Under the pieces are notes generated by a model that was not told the DNA's origin, did no database searches, and was given only the letters and a program-made list of their open reading frames with translations. DNA of 50,696 nucleotides from Streptomyces tropicalis (GTDB lineage: Bacteria > Actinomycetota > Actinomycetes > Streptomycetales > Streptomycetaceae). Position numbers and translations under genes: made by a program. Location: assembly GCF_029269835.1 (NCBI RefSeq), contig NZ_JARJBB010000027.1, positions 1 through 50,696 of the forward strand. The letters are read 5' to 3'. Positions within the stretch are counted from its first letter, which is position 1. Each line of letters starts with the position of its first letter. Positions 8,395 to 17,131 of this stretch are shown one piece after another.

Positions 8395-8499
8395 GCGCGG
8401 ATTGTGCCAGCGGCCGGGGCCCTCGGGGGACATTCCTCTGAATATCAGGGCACATCACAGGCAAGCGTGACCTGTTGGTCACGTCCGAGGGGGTACTGC
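8395..8499. promoter_or_regulatory. Divergent fcl/gmd promoter region with inverted repeats
   Basis: The gap contains a perfect 7-base inverted repeat CGTGACC-TGTT-GGTCACG (8466-8483) just upstream of the gmd ribosome site, and CTGA-ATA-TCAG (8438-8448) in an AT-richer patch suited to a -10. The first repeat has the form TGAC-N6-GTCA. It could be an operator or a hairpin in the gmd leader. Confidence 0.45.
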
Positions 8500-9513
8500 A
8501 TGGGCAAGTCGGCACTCATCACCGGGGTCACCGGCCAGGACGGCTCCTACCTGGCGGAGCTGCTGCTCGGCAAGGGCTACACGGTGCACGGCCTGATCCG
8601 CCGCTCGTCGAGCTTCAACACCGAGCGGATCGACCACATCTACCAGGGCCCGGACCGGCCGGAGCGGTCCTTCGTGCTGCACCACGCCGACCTGTCCGAC
8701 GGGGTGGCCCTGGTGAACCTGCTGCGCGACCTGCGTCCGGACGAGGTGTACAACCTCGGCGCGCAGTCGCACGTCCGGGTCTCCTTCGACGCCCCGCTGT
8801 ACACGGGTGACGTGACGGGCCTGAGCACGATCCGGCTGCTGGAGGCGGTGCGGGCCAGCGGCATCGAGACCCGGCTCTACCAGGCGTCGTCGTCGGAGAT
8901 GTTCGGCGCGACCCCGCCGCCGCAGAACGAGCGGACGCCCTTCCACCCCCGCAGCCCCTACGGCTGCGCCAAGGTCTTCGGCTACTGGGCGACCGTCAAC
9001 TACCGCGAGGCGTACGACATGTTCGCGGTCAACGGCATCCTCTTCAACCACGAGTCCCCGCGTCGCGGCGAGACCTTCGTGACCCGGAAGATCACCCGCG
9101 CGGTGGCCCGGATCGGAGCCGGCCTGCAGGACCGCCTGTACCTCGGCAACCTCGACGCGGTGCGCGACTGGGGGTACGCACCCGAGTACGTCGAGGCCAT
9201 GTGGCGGATGCTCCAGCGCGACGTGCCCGACGACTACGTGGTGGCGACCGGCGAGGCGGCGAGCGTCCGGCAGTTCCTGGAGGTCGCCTTCTCCCACGCC
9301 GGCCTCGACTGGACCGAGTTCGTCCGCTACGACCCCAAGTACGAACGGCCCAGCGAGGTCGACGCCCTGATCGGCGACGCCTCCAAGGCCGGGGAACTGC
9401 TGGGCTGGAAGCCCTCGGTGAAGGTGCAGGAACTCGCCCGGATCATGGTGGACGCCGATGTGGCCCGCCTGGAGGACGAGTTGGCCGGCACCGCCGTCCG
9501 CGTGGACCGCTGA
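8500..9513 (+). CDS. gmd: GDP-mannose 4,6-dehydratase
   Basis: A 337-residue NADP-dependent enzyme of the extended short-chain dehydrogenase family that converts GDP-mannose to GDP-4-keto-6-deoxymannose. The N-terminus ALITGVTGQDGSYLAELLL is diagnostic. DLSDGVALVNLL and YNLGAQSHVRVSF follow, then the substrate and catalytic region SSSEMFGATPPPQNE and SPYGCAKVFGYW (YxxxK type), and later GILFNHESPRRGETFVTRKI. Start ATG 8500 has GAGGGGG seven bases upstream. With the divergent fcl it makes GDP-L-fucose for the surrounding polysaccharide genes. GDP-mannose supply genes (manB/manC type) are not in the window. Confidence 0.96.
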   Translation: MGKSALITGVTGQDGSYLAELLLGKGYTVHGLIRRSSSFNTERIDHIYQGPDRPERSFVLHHADLSDGVALVNLLRDLRPDEVYNLGAQSHVRVSFDAPLYTGDVTGLSTIRLLEAVRASGIETRLYQASSSEMFGATPPPQNERTPFHPRSPYGCAKVFGYWATVNYREAYDMFAVNGILFNHESPRRGETFVTRKITRAVARIGAGLQDRLYLGNLDAVRDWGYAPEYVEAMWRMLQRDVPDDYVVATGEAASVRQFLEVAFSHAGLDWTEFVRYDPKYERPSEVDALIGDASKAGELLGWKPSVKVQELARIMVDADVARLEDELAGTAVRVDR

Positions 9514-9584
9514 CCCCGGTCCGGCGCCGGACGTCCCCGACCGGTTCCGTCCGCGACCGCCGGCCCCTCGGTCCGCCCTCCCGC

Positions 9585-9624
9585 GCCGTGCGGCCCGGGA
9601 CTCCCCTCCCCCGGGCCGCACGGC
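9585..9624 (+). terminator. Hairpin terminator after gmd
   Basis: Perfect 15-base arms (9585-9599 and 9610-9624) with a ten-base pyrimidine loop, 72 bases past the gmd stop. It implies that the next plus-strand gene has its own promoter in 9625-9716; no clear promoter elements were identified there. Confidence 0.6.
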
Positions 9625-9716
9625 CTCCCGTGCCCGCGCGGCACGTCCCCCACACATCCCAGGGACACCCCCCACTGCGCACGACGTACCACCCGCTCGC
9701 ACCGCAAGGAGAAGCC

Positions 9717-11987
9717 ATGCACGGCAGATCGACCCGACCCAGACTCCTGAGCCGCAGGTCCCGGTACCGGCGGAGCCTCACCGCACTCGTGCTCGCGAGT
9801 GCCGCTCCGCTGCTGTGCCTGCCGCTCACCGCATCCGACGCCGCCGCGCTCACCCCGCCGGTGGCACTGACCGCCGACAGCCTGCCGACCTGGCAGACCA
9901 ACGGCATCGTCTACGCCCTCGCCCAGGCCGGAGGGACCGTCTTCGCGGGCGGTACCTTCTCGGCGGTCCGCCCCGCGGGCACCTCCGCCGGGGACCCGGC
10001 CGAGCGGTCCGCGGTGAACTTCGCGGCCTTCGACGCGGCCACCGGCGCGCCCACCGGCTGCTCGCTGTCCTTCACGGTCGGCAGCGGCACCGCCACCGTG
10101 CGGGCGCTCGCGGTGTCGCCGGACGGGCGGACCCTGTACGCCGGCGGGTACTTCGGCGCGGTGAACGGGGTGGGCACCAGCAGCCTCGCCGCCATCGACA
10201 TCGCCACCTGCACACCCCGCACCGACTTCCGCCCCTCGGTGCCCGCGACCGTGCGGGCTCTGGCCGTGACGGGGTCCACCGTGTACGTCGGCGGCGACTT
10301 CACCAGCGTGGACGGGGCCACGCGGCAGCGGTTCGCCGCCGTCGACACCTCCGGCGCCCTCACCCCGTGGACCGCGAACGCGGACGCCCCGGGACGGGCC
10401 GTCGCGGTCACCGCGGACGGGCGGCACGTGGCCGTCGGCGGCGACTTCTTCACCGTCAACGGCAGCGACTCGCACGCCCTGGCCGTCACCGACGCCGCCA
10501 CGGGCGCGGTGACCCGGAACTACCCGCGGGGCTTCTTCCCGGACACCTCCGTCGTGAAGGACATCACCGCCGACGCCTCCGGCGTCTACACCGCCAACGA
10601 GGGCACCGGCGGCGGCGTCTTCGACGGGCGGACCGCCTTCGACCCGGACACCTTCGCGGAGCGCTGGCGCGACACCTGCCTCGGTGCCACCCAGGCGCTC
10701 CAGCTCTACAAGGGCCTGCTGTACAGCGCCTCGCACGCGCACGACTGCTCGTCGATGGGCGAGTACCCGGACGGGCAGCGCCGGCACCTGCTGGCCGAGG
10801 GCACGAACGACCCGCACCTGGTGGGCTGGGCCCCGGACACCAACGACGGCATCGGCGAGGGCATCGGCCCGCGGGTGTTCGCCCTCGCCCCGAAGGGCGG
10901 CACCGACTACCTGTGGGTGGGCGGCGAGTTCACCACCGTGGGCGGCGTGGCGCAGCAGTCGCTGACCCGGGTCTCCTCCGGTCCGGACACCGGCGCGCCG
11001 ACGCTGCCGCAGGTGAAGGTGGAGAGCATCGAGCCGGGCAGGGTCGCCGTCCACTGGCGCTCCAGCTACGACACCGACGACAGCCACCTGACCTACAGCG
11101 TCTACAAGGACGGGGGCACCACACCGGTGTACCAGGTCGCCGGGGACTCGCTGCCGTGGTCGCGGCCGCAGCTGACCTGGACCGACACCGCGGTCGCGCC
11201 CGGGGAGACCCACTCCTACCGGGTGAGCGTCAGCGACGGCACCAACACCTCGGCGAAGTCCGCCGCGCAGTCCGTGAAGGTGGCCTCCGCGGCCGACTCC
11301 TACGCGGCGGCGGTCCGGGGCGACGGGGCCTCGCTGTACTGGCGCTTCGGCGAGACGTCGGGCGCCTACGCGGCCGACAGCTCCGGCGGCGACGACAGCG
11401 GCGTGCACTGGAACGCCCCGGGCCAGGGCGTGTCCGACGGGGCGGCCGGGTCCGGCTCCTCGGTGAACTACACCGGCTCGCAGGGCGAGTGGACGTACAG
11501 CGACAAGCTGCACAGCGCCCCGTCGGCGTACTCGCTGGAGCTGTGGTTCAAGACCACCTCCACCACCGGCGGCAAGCTGATCGGCTTCGCCAACAAGGTG
11601 CAGCTGCCGTCCACCCGCTTCGACAAGCACGTCTACATGACCGACGGCGGGCAGCTGGTCTTCGGCGCGTACCCCGGGGCGGTGCGCACGATCACCACGG
11701 TCCAGCGGTACAACGACGGCAAGTGGCACCACGCCGTCGCCACCGAGGGCTCCGACGGCATGAAGCTGTACGTGGACGGCGCGCTGCGCACCTCCAACCC
11801 GTTCGTGACCACCAGCGAGGCGGGCTCCGGGTACTGGCGGGTCGGCGGCGACAACCTGGACTCGTGGACGAACCGGCCGTCGAGCCGGTTCTACACCGGC
11901 CAGCTCGACGAGGTCGCCGTGTACGGCAAGGTGCTGTCGTCGAGCCAGGTCCTCGCCCACTACAAGCTCGGGACGGGCGCTTCATGA
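9717..11987 (+). CDS. Secreted beta-propeller/FN3/LamG multidomain protein
   Basis: A 756-residue predicted exported protein. An arginine-rich start leads into a hydrophobic signal segment (about 21-45). Residues 60-420 hold at least five repeats of the form VYxGGxFxxVxG (around 75, 140, 189, 238 and 399), as in WD40-like or kelch-like propellers. A fibronectin type III-like domain covers about 431-523 and a concanavalin/LamG fold about 530-750 (YSLELWFKT, GKWHHAVATEG, DGALRT, GQLDEVAVYGKVL). It probably binds or organises extracellular glycan. AAGGAG lies five bases before the ATG. The stop overlaps the next gene as ATGA. Exact ligand and any enzymatic role are unknown. Confidence 0.85.
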   Translation: MHGRSTRPRLLSRRSRYRRSLTALVLASAAPLLCLPLTASDAAALTPPVALTADSLPTWQTNGIVYALAQAGGTVFAGGTFSAVRPAGTSAGDPAERSAVNFAAFDAATGAPTGCSLSFTVGSGTATVRALAVSPDGRTLYAGGYFGAVNGVGTSSLAAIDIATCTPRTDFRPSVPATVRALAVTGSTVYVGGDFTSVDGATRQRFAAVDTSGALTPWTANADAPGRAVAVTADGRHVAVGGDFFTVNGSDSHALAVTDAATGAVTRNYPRGFFPDTSVVKDITADASGVYTANEGTGGGVFDGRTAFDPDTFAERWRDTCLGATQALQLYKGLLYSASHAHDCSSMGEYPDGQRRHLLAEGTNDPHLVGWAPDTNDGIGEGIGPRVFALAPKGGTDYLWVGGEFTTVGGVAQQSLTRVSSGPDTGAPTLPQVKVESIEPGRVAVHWRSSYDTDDSHLTYSVYKDGGTTPVYQVAGDSLPWSRPQLTWTDTAVAPGETHSYRVSVSDGTNTSAKSAAQSVKVASAADSYAAAVRGDGASLYWRFGETSGAYAADSSGGDDSGVHWNAPGQGVSDGAAGSGSSVNYTGSQGEWTYSDKLHSAPSAYSLELWFKTTSTTGGKLIGFANKVQLPSTRFDKHVYMTDGGQLVFGAYPGAVRTITTVQRYNDGKWHHAVATEGSDGMKLYVDGALRTSNPFVTTSEAGSGYWRVGGDNLDSWTNRPSSRFYTGQLDEVAVYGKVLSSSQVLAHYKLGTGAS

Positions 11988-12634
11988 AGAGAAGTGCGCT
12001 CGCGGCACTTGCCCTCCTGCCCCTGCTAGCCGCCTGCGGCAGCCCGGGCGGGCACGGCCGGCCGGCCGGGGCGGCGGGGGGCGGCTCCGCGCTCCCCGCC
12101 GTCCCGGCGGGCACGGCACCGTCCACCGGCACCGCCTCCGGCGCGTCCTCGGGGCCCGCCTCGCCGGGCGCCGCGGGGGCGCCGCGGAACACCCGGCCCG
12201 ACGGGCCCGCCGCGCCGGCGGCCGGTTCGTTCACGAAGAAGGAGAAGAAGTACCTCGCCGGGCGGGTGCCGCGGGGCACCGACCCGGCGGCGATCCTGCA
12301 GTCCGGGCAGGACACCTGCGACCGGCTCGCGTACACGGTCAGGATCGACCGGGACGCGGCCGTCGGCGCGGTCATCGCCGGGGACGTCAAGGGGGCGCAG
12401 GCGGCCGTGGACAGTCTGTGCCCGGACCTGAAGCCGGTCGTCGCGGCGACCCGGGGCGGCTACGCGGACGGCACGCACGCCTCCCCCGCGCCCGGCACCT
12501 ACCGTGCGCTCACCCCGTCGGCGGACTGCTCCTGGTCCCTGGACGGCACGAGCGGCTCCGGGCACACGCTCACCGTCCGGAAGGGCACACGGACGTTCAC
12601 GTCCACCGGGTGCTACGCCTGGGCCCGGACCTGA
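11984..12634 (+). CDS. Predicted lipoprotein coupled to the LamG protein
   Basis: A 216-residue protein with a typical lipoprotein signal: MKRSALAALALLPLLAAC, lipobox LAAC with Cys 18. A Gly/Ala/Pro/Ser-rich linker of about 60 residues follows, then a small globular domain with four cysteines, which could form disulphides outside the membrane. I do not recognise a named family. Its ATG overlaps the stop of the propeller/LamG gene, so the two are translationally coupled. The lipoprotein may tether or assist that protein at the cell surface; this is inferred from context only. Confidence 0.75.
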   Translation: MKRSALAALALLPLLAACGSPGGHGRPAGAAGGGSALPAVPAGTAPSTGTASGASSGPASPGAAGAPRNTRPDGPAAPAAGSFTKKEKKYLAGRVPRGTDPAAILQSGQDTCDRLAYTVRIDRDAAVGAVIAGDVKGAQAAVDSLCPDLKPVVAATRGGYADGTHASPAPGTYRALTPSADCSWSLDGTSGSGHTLTVRKGTRTFTSTGCYAWART

Positions 12635-12649
12635 TCCGCCGGGTGGAGC

Positions 12650-12693
12650 AGCACACCGTGGGGGCCGCCGGACGGCGGCCCCCACGGTGTGCT
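12650..12693. terminator. Bidirectional hairpin terminator
   Basis: A perfect 20-base stem (12650-12669 with 12674-12693) and GGAC loop lies between two converging genes. It touches the stop codon of the minus-strand glycosyltransferase. This is one of the strongest hairpins in the window. Confidence 0.8.
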
Positions 12694-13808
12694 CAGACCA
12701 GCGACTCGTAGAGGGTGTGGAGGCGGTCGGCGACCGCGTCCAGCGAGAAGGAGGTGCGGGCGAGCTGCCAGGCCGCGGCGGACGCACGGTCGTTGGCGGC
12801 CGGGTCGAGCAGCGTCAGGATCTGCCCGGCCAGATGCCCGGGGGTGCCGGCGACACGGCCCGCTCCGGTCCGGGAGAGGTCGTCGGCGAGTCCGTTGGTC
12901 GGGGTCACGACCGACGGCACGCCCAGGGACAGGGCCTCCAGCACCGACATGGGGAACGGCTCGTCCACCGACGGCAGCACGTGCACGTGGGCGCGGCGCA
13001 GCTCGTCCGCGACGGCGTCCGGCGCGAGGGCGCCGAGGTACTCGACGGAGCCGGCGACGCCGAGGGACGCCGCCAGTTTCAGCGCGCCGTCCAGCTCGCC
13101 CTCGTCGGCCCCGGCCAGCACGAACCGGGCGCCGGGGTGGCGGTGCAGCACCTCGGGGGCGGCGGCGACGAAGTCCGCGGGGCGCTTGCGGGCCTGCATC
13201 CGGGCCAGGAGGAGCAGCCGGGGCGGGCCCGGCGGCCGGGGCCGCCGCTCCTGTGCGGGCACCCCGTTGACCAGCCGGACGCCGTTGCCGGGGTCCGGGG
13301 TGCCGAGGACGGCGTCCAGCGCCCGCCGCTCGTACGGCGTCAGGTGCAGTACGGCGCCGGCGCGGCGCAGCACCCGGCGCACGGCGACCGCGTCGAGCAG
13401 CCGGGCGAGCGCCTTGTCGCTGGGGTCGACCATGCCGTGGGTCTGCACCACCAGCGGGCGCCCGGCCCTCAGCGCGGCCAGTGCGATCGGCAGGGTGACC
13501 AGGTCCCGGGCGAGGTGCACGTGGACCACGTCGGCGGCGCGCACCAGGCGCCGGGCGCCCGCCAGCAGGCCGGGCGAGGTGATGCCGCTGAAGCCTGCGC
13601 CGGGCAGCACCCGGCGGGCCGGGTAGAGGCGGGCGGGGCGGCCGTCGACGTGGTCCGGCAGCGGTCCGTCGAAGCCGGAGCCGAGGGCGACGATGCGGCT
13701 CTCGACCCCGCGGTCGGCGAGGCCCGCGGTGAGGTTGACGGCGACCCGGACCGGGCCGCCGAAGGCCTGGGCCGGGGTGTGCAGGGTGACGGCGTGCAGG
13801 GCTCTCAC
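12693..13808 (-). CDS. Glycosyltransferase family 4 protein
   Basis: A 371-residue GT-B fold enzyme, probably cytoplasmic at the membrane, adding one sugar of the polysaccharide repeat. The N-terminal region begins VRALHAVTLHTPAQAFGGPV with a glycine-rich acceptor loop. The C-terminal donor domain has the family EX7E motif in EPFPMSVLEALSLGVPSVVTP. The GTG at 13808 overlaps the acetyltransferase stop as GTGA, so the pair is coupled. Similar proteins act in capsule and exopolysaccharide synthesis. Sugar specificity cannot be read, but a GDP-fucose or GDP-mannose donor is possible given gmd and fcl nearby. Confidence 0.85.
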   Translation of the reverse strand: MRALHAVTLHTPAQAFGGPVRVAVNLTAGLADRGVESRIVALGSGFDGPLPDHVDGRPARLYPARRVLPGAGFSGITSPGLLAGARRLVRAADVVHVHLARDLVTLPIALAALRAGRPLVVQTHGMVDPSDKALARLLDAVAVRRVLRRAGAVLHLTPYERRALDAVLGTPDPGNGVRLVNGVPAQERRPRPPGPPRLLLLARMQARKRPADFVAAAPEVLHRHPGARFVLAGADEGELDGALKLAASLGVAGSVEYLGALAPDAVADELRRAHVHVLPSVDEPFPMSVLEALSLGVPSVVTPTNGLADDLSRTGAGRVAGTPGHLAGQILTLLDPAANDRASAAAWQLARTSFSLDAVADRLHTLYESLV

Positions 13809-14344
13809 GGGGTGGGCTCCTTCAGCGCGCGGGTGCCCTCCGCGGTGTGGAGGGTGAGGTCCGGCAGGTCGCGGGCGAGGACCGTGCCCGCCGACACCAC
13901 GGCGTGCCGGCCGACCCGCACCCCGGCGAGCACGGTCGCGCGGGCGGCGATCCAGGCGCCGTCGCCGACGTGGATGGGCGCGTTGCGGTACCGGAAGTCG
14001 GTGGTGCGGTGGTCGTGGCTGCCGGTGCACAGCAGCGCCTCCTGGGAGACGCAGACGTGGGCGCCGAGGGTGACCGGCTCCAGGTTGAGCAGCCAGGCGC
14101 CCTCGCCGATCCAGGTGTGGTCGCCGACGGTCAGCTTCCAGGGCCACAGGACGCGCACCCGGTGCCGGACCAGCACGCCCTCGCCGATCGTCGCGCCGAA
14201 GGCCCGCAGCAGCGCGACACGCAGCCGGGCCGGGCAGCACCAGGCCATGAAGAGCGTGTTCATCACGCAGAACCAGAGCGCCTGGGCGACGAACCCGCGC
14301 CCCTTGTCGTACCCGGACAGTGTGAACGTTCGCAGATCGCGCAA
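13805..14344 (-). CDS. WcaF-like hexapeptide acyltransferase
   Basis: A 179-residue left-handed beta-helix acetyltransferase resembling colanic acid WcaF and its relatives. Hexapeptide-type repeats run through IGEGVLVRHRVRV, VGDHTWIGEGAWL, VTLGAHVCVSQEALLCTGSH and VGDGAWIAARATVLAGVRVG, with the probable catalytic His in CTGSHDH. It would acetylate a sugar of the repeat unit using acetyl-CoA. The start is TTG at 14344, chosen because GGAGGGGGG lies about six bases upstream and the family N-terminus begins there. It is first in a two-gene unit with the GT4 gene and is divergent from the polymerase gene. Confidence 0.88.
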   Translation of the reverse strand: MRDLRTFTLSGYDKGRGFVAQALWFCVMNTLFMAWCCPARLRVALLRAFGATIGEGVLVRHRVRVLWPWKLTVGDHTWIGEGAWLLNLEPVTLGAHVCVSQEALLCTGSHDHRTTDFRYRNAPIHVGDGAWIAARATVLAGVRVGRHAVVSAGTVLARDLPDLTLHTAEGTRALKEPTP

Positions 14345-14439
14345 GAGTTCCCCCCTCCTGAGCGATCCACCCTAGGCATTCCGCACCCGGTTCGTACGGG
14401 AATCCGTAGACTCTGTGAACGAATCGTGGAGGGGGACTT
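14345..14439. promoter_or_regulatory. Divergent promoter region of acetyltransferase and polymerase genes
   Basis: On the minus strand TAGGGT (14369-14374) followed by GGATCGCT is a candidate -10 for the acetyltransferase unit. On the plus strand TAGACT (14407-14412) is a candidate -10 for the polymerase gene. The -35 boxes are not convincing. Confidence 0.4.
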
Positions 14440-15942
14440 ATGGCGGCGGGAACACCGGCTGCCGGATCACCGGCTGCCCTGCGTCCGTGGCGGTCAACCG
14501 CGGCCCGGGCGGACCGCGGTTCGCCGCGGGGCGCCCTGCGCCGGGTGCTCGCCCTGCCCCTGGTGCTGGGGCTGACGGTGCTGCTGCCCGCGTTCGTCGC
14601 GCTGCGGCCGGGCGCGGGCCTGCGCGACCAGGCGTACTGGCTCCAGCTGGTGCTGACGGTGTACGCGGGGGCGCGGCTGTCCGCGATGATCCTCGGCCGG
14701 CACCGCAAGCTGCTCCAGGGCACCTTCTGGCTCTTCGTCTACATGGCCATGGGGATCGCGCCGCTCGCGCAGACGGTGGTGGGCAAGTACCCGGTGCCGG
14801 TGGCCGGTTCGCGGTCCGACCTGGCCCTCGCCGTCGGGCTGGTGCTGGTCGCGTGCGCGGTCTTCGACGCCGGGGCGCTGCTGGTGCGGCCGGGCGTGCG
14901 GCCGACGGCGCGCACCGTCTTCCGGCCCGCGGTGGTCGCACGGCGGCGGGTGGCGCTGCTGGTGGCGCTGGCGTTCGCGGGCAGCGGGCTCTTCGTGGCG
15001 AAGCTCGGTGGGCTCGGGGTGTTCTTCTCCAGCCGGATGGAGATCAGCGAGGCGGTCGGCAACAGCGGGGTGGCCGGGGCCGGTTCGCAGGCCGGCACCG
15101 CGATGCTGCGCGGTTTCGGCACGGTCCCGGCGCTGCTCGCCCTGATGGTGGTGACCCGCTGGCTGATCACCTCCCCGGCCGCGCGGCGCCGCCCGCTCCC
15201 CTGGCTCACCCTGGTGGCCCTGGCCGGACTGAACGGCATCGTCAACAACCCGATCTCCAACCCGCGTTACTGGTTCCTGACGGTCCTGCTGGCGCTGCTG
15301 TTCACCGTGTTCCCGCAGAGCCCCGCGATGTACCGGGCCGCGCTGACGCTGGGTGTGGCCGCGGCCGTGCTGATCTTCCCGTTCGCGGACCGGTTCCGCT
15401 ACGACAGCGCGAACACCCCGGCCGCGGCGCAGACGTCGTCGGTGCTCGACCCGCTGGTCCTGAAGGACTACGACCAGATGGCGATGTTCGCCAACACCCT
15501 CACCTACGCCGACGCGGGCAACGGCCACACCTACGGCCGCCAGCTCGCCGGTTCCGTGCTGTTCTTCGTGCCGCGGTCGGTGTGGACGGCGAAGCCCCGG
15601 GACACCGGGGTGATGGTGAGCGAGTGGATGGCGGCGGCCAACACCAACCGCTCCTCGCCGCTGTGGGCGGAACTGTGGCTGGACTTCGGCCCGGTGGGCA
15701 TGGTGGCCGGGTTCGGGCTGATCGGCTGGACGGCGGCCCGGGTCGACCGGCGCTACGCGCACGGAGTGCTGCGGGCCGGACCGGCCGGCGTCCTCACTCT
15801 CGCCGTGCCGCTGGTGGCGGGCTACTCGTTCATCCTGCTGCGCGGCCCGCTGCTGCAGGCCTCCGGGCGGATCGCGATCGGGGTCGTGTGCCTGGCGCTG
15901 ATCACGACACTGCGCCCGGAGCGGTGGCGGCAGCTGCGCTGA
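14440..15942 (+). CDS. Wzy-like polysaccharide polymerase (polytopic membrane protein)
   Basis: A 500-residue protein with about ten to twelve hydrophobic helices and one longer loop in the second half (about 325-400). That loop contains AGNGHTYGRQLAGS and a VPRSVWTAKPRDTG stretch, features seen in O-antigen polymerase-like proteins of Gram-positive exopolysaccharide loci. It would join lipid-linked repeat units outside the membrane. GGAGGGGG lies five bases before the ATG. Its last 41 bases overlap the end of the convergent flippase gene. Such proteins vary greatly, so the role rests on topology and neighbours; O-antigen ligase is an alternative. Confidence 0.72.
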   Translation: MAAGTPAAGSPAALRPWRSTAARADRGSPRGALRRVLALPLVLGLTVLLPAFVALRPGAGLRDQAYWLQLVLTVYAGARLSAMILGRHRKLLQGTFWLFVYMAMGIAPLAQTVVGKYPVPVAGSRSDLALAVGLVLVACAVFDAGALLVRPGVRPTARTVFRPAVVARRRVALLVALAFAGSGLFVAKLGGLGVFFSSRMEISEAVGNSGVAGAGSQAGTAMLRGFGTVPALLALMVVTRWLITSPAARRRPLPWLTLVALAGLNGIVNNPISNPRYWFLTVLLALLFTVFPQSPAMYRAALTLGVAAAVLIFPFADRFRYDSANTPAAAQTSSVLDPLVLKDYDQMAMFANTLTYADAGNGHTYGRQLAGSVLFFVPRSVWTAKPRDTGVMVSEWMAAANTNRSSPLWAELWLDFGPVGMVAGFGLIGWTAARVDRRYAHGVLRAGPAGVLTLAVPLVAGYSFILLRGPLLQASGRIAIGVVCLALITTLRPERWRQLR

Positions 15943-17131
15943 CGGCCGGCTGCGGCTCGGGCCGGCGTGCGGCCCGCAGCCAGGCGGCGGCGCCCTTGAG
16001 CACCGAGCCCGCCGCAAGGCCCCAGGCCGCGCCCGCGACCCCGGCTCCGGCGTACCCGGCGAGCAGCAGCCCGGCGGAGACCGGCGAGAAGACGAGCTGG
16101 ACCGGAAGGGTGGTGCGCGGGGCGAGCACCCGCAGGGCGAGCAGCCCGCACACGCCGAAGGCCATCGCCGCGTACTGCGCACCGGTCGCCGGGAGCACCT
16201 TCGCCGCGGACTCCCAGGTGTCGCCGAGGAGTTGGCGGCCCCGGACGGGGGGCAGCGCGGAGAGGACGGCGGCCCAGCCGGCGGCGACGGCGGCGAGCGC
16301 GCAGCCCGCGGCCAGCGCGGCCCGCCGGGGCGCGTGGTACCGGGTGAGCAGCGGTGGGCCGAAGCCGGTCGCCGCGTTGAAGGCCACGTTCAGCGGTCCG
16401 AACAGGGTCGTCGCGCCGCGCAGCGCGCCGACCGCGAGCGGGGTGGCGAACAGGCCGAGGGCGAGGACGGCGAGCTGGCTGGTGGCGTTGCCGACGCCGA
16501 ACTCGACCAGGAAGCGCCGGCCGAGGTGCCCGCGGGCGAGATAGCGGCGCAGGTCGGTGCCGGCGCCGCGGACGTGCGGCCGCAGCAGGGCCAGGGCGAG
16601 CAGCAGGGCGGGCAGCGCCGACAGGCCCCAGACCAGGGTGGTGCGGGCGGCGGAGGCGCCGTCGGGCTGGAGGGCCAGGAGGGCCAGTGCGGCGACGAGC
16701 CGGAGCAGGTCCGTGGTCAGCGCCAGGTGCGGCCGGCGCAGGACGGAGAAGCAGTAGCGCAGGGTGTCCTGGGTCAGCGTCACCGGCAGGACGAGGCCGA
16801 GCGCCCCGTAGACGGCCGTGTCCGAGGAGGCCAGGGCCGCCCCGCCCGCGAGCAGCGCGCCCAGCAGGGCGGAGGCGCCCGCGGTGAACGCGGCGGCGCT
16901 GCGGCACGCCCGGCCGAGGGTCTCCGGCGCACCGCGGTGCAGCACCAGCTCCTGTCCGACGTACGCCCCGAAGCCGCCGAGGAGGAGGCTGAAGACCACG
17001 TAGGCGGTGGCGAACACGGCGAAGGTGCCGGCCTCGCTGTGCCGGGCGACCAGGACCAGGACGGCGATGTTGGTGAGCGCGCTCACCGCCTGGTCGAGGA
17101 CGGAGCACAGGACGGCGGTGCGCGCCCTCAC
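15902..17131 (-). CDS. Wzx-like polysaccharide flippase
   Basis: A 409-residue polytopic membrane protein with about twelve hydrophobic helices spaced as in the MATE/MOP exporter superfamily. The N-terminal helix is followed by YVVFSLLLGGFGAYVGQELV, as in oligosaccharide flippases. It would translocate undecaprenyl-linked repeat units to the outer face. The GTG at 17131 overlaps the stop of the Wzz-like gene as GTGA. It is the third gene of a coupled unit (GT4, Wzz-like, Wzx-like). The 3' end overlaps the convergent polymerase gene. Assignment is by topology and context. Confidence 0.75.
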   Translation of the reverse strand: MRARTAVLCSVLDQAVSALTNIAVLVLVARHSEAGTFAVFATAYVVFSLLLGGFGAYVGQELVLHRGAPETLGRACRSAAAFTAGASALLGALLAGGAALASSDTAVYGALGLVLPVTLTQDTLRYCFSVLRRPHLALTTDLLRLVAALALLALQPDGASAARTTLVWGLSALPALLLALALLRPHVRGAGTDLRRYLARGHLGRRFLVEFGVGNATSQLAVLALGLFATPLAVGALRGATTLFGPLNVAFNAATGFGPPLLTRYHAPRRAALAAGCALAAVAAGWAAVLSALPPVRGRQLLGDTWESAAKVLPATGAQYAAMAFGVCGLLALRVLAPRTTLPVQLVFSPVSAGLLLAGYAGAGVAGAAWGLAAGSVLKGAAAWLRAARRPEPQPAVSAAAATAPGAVS

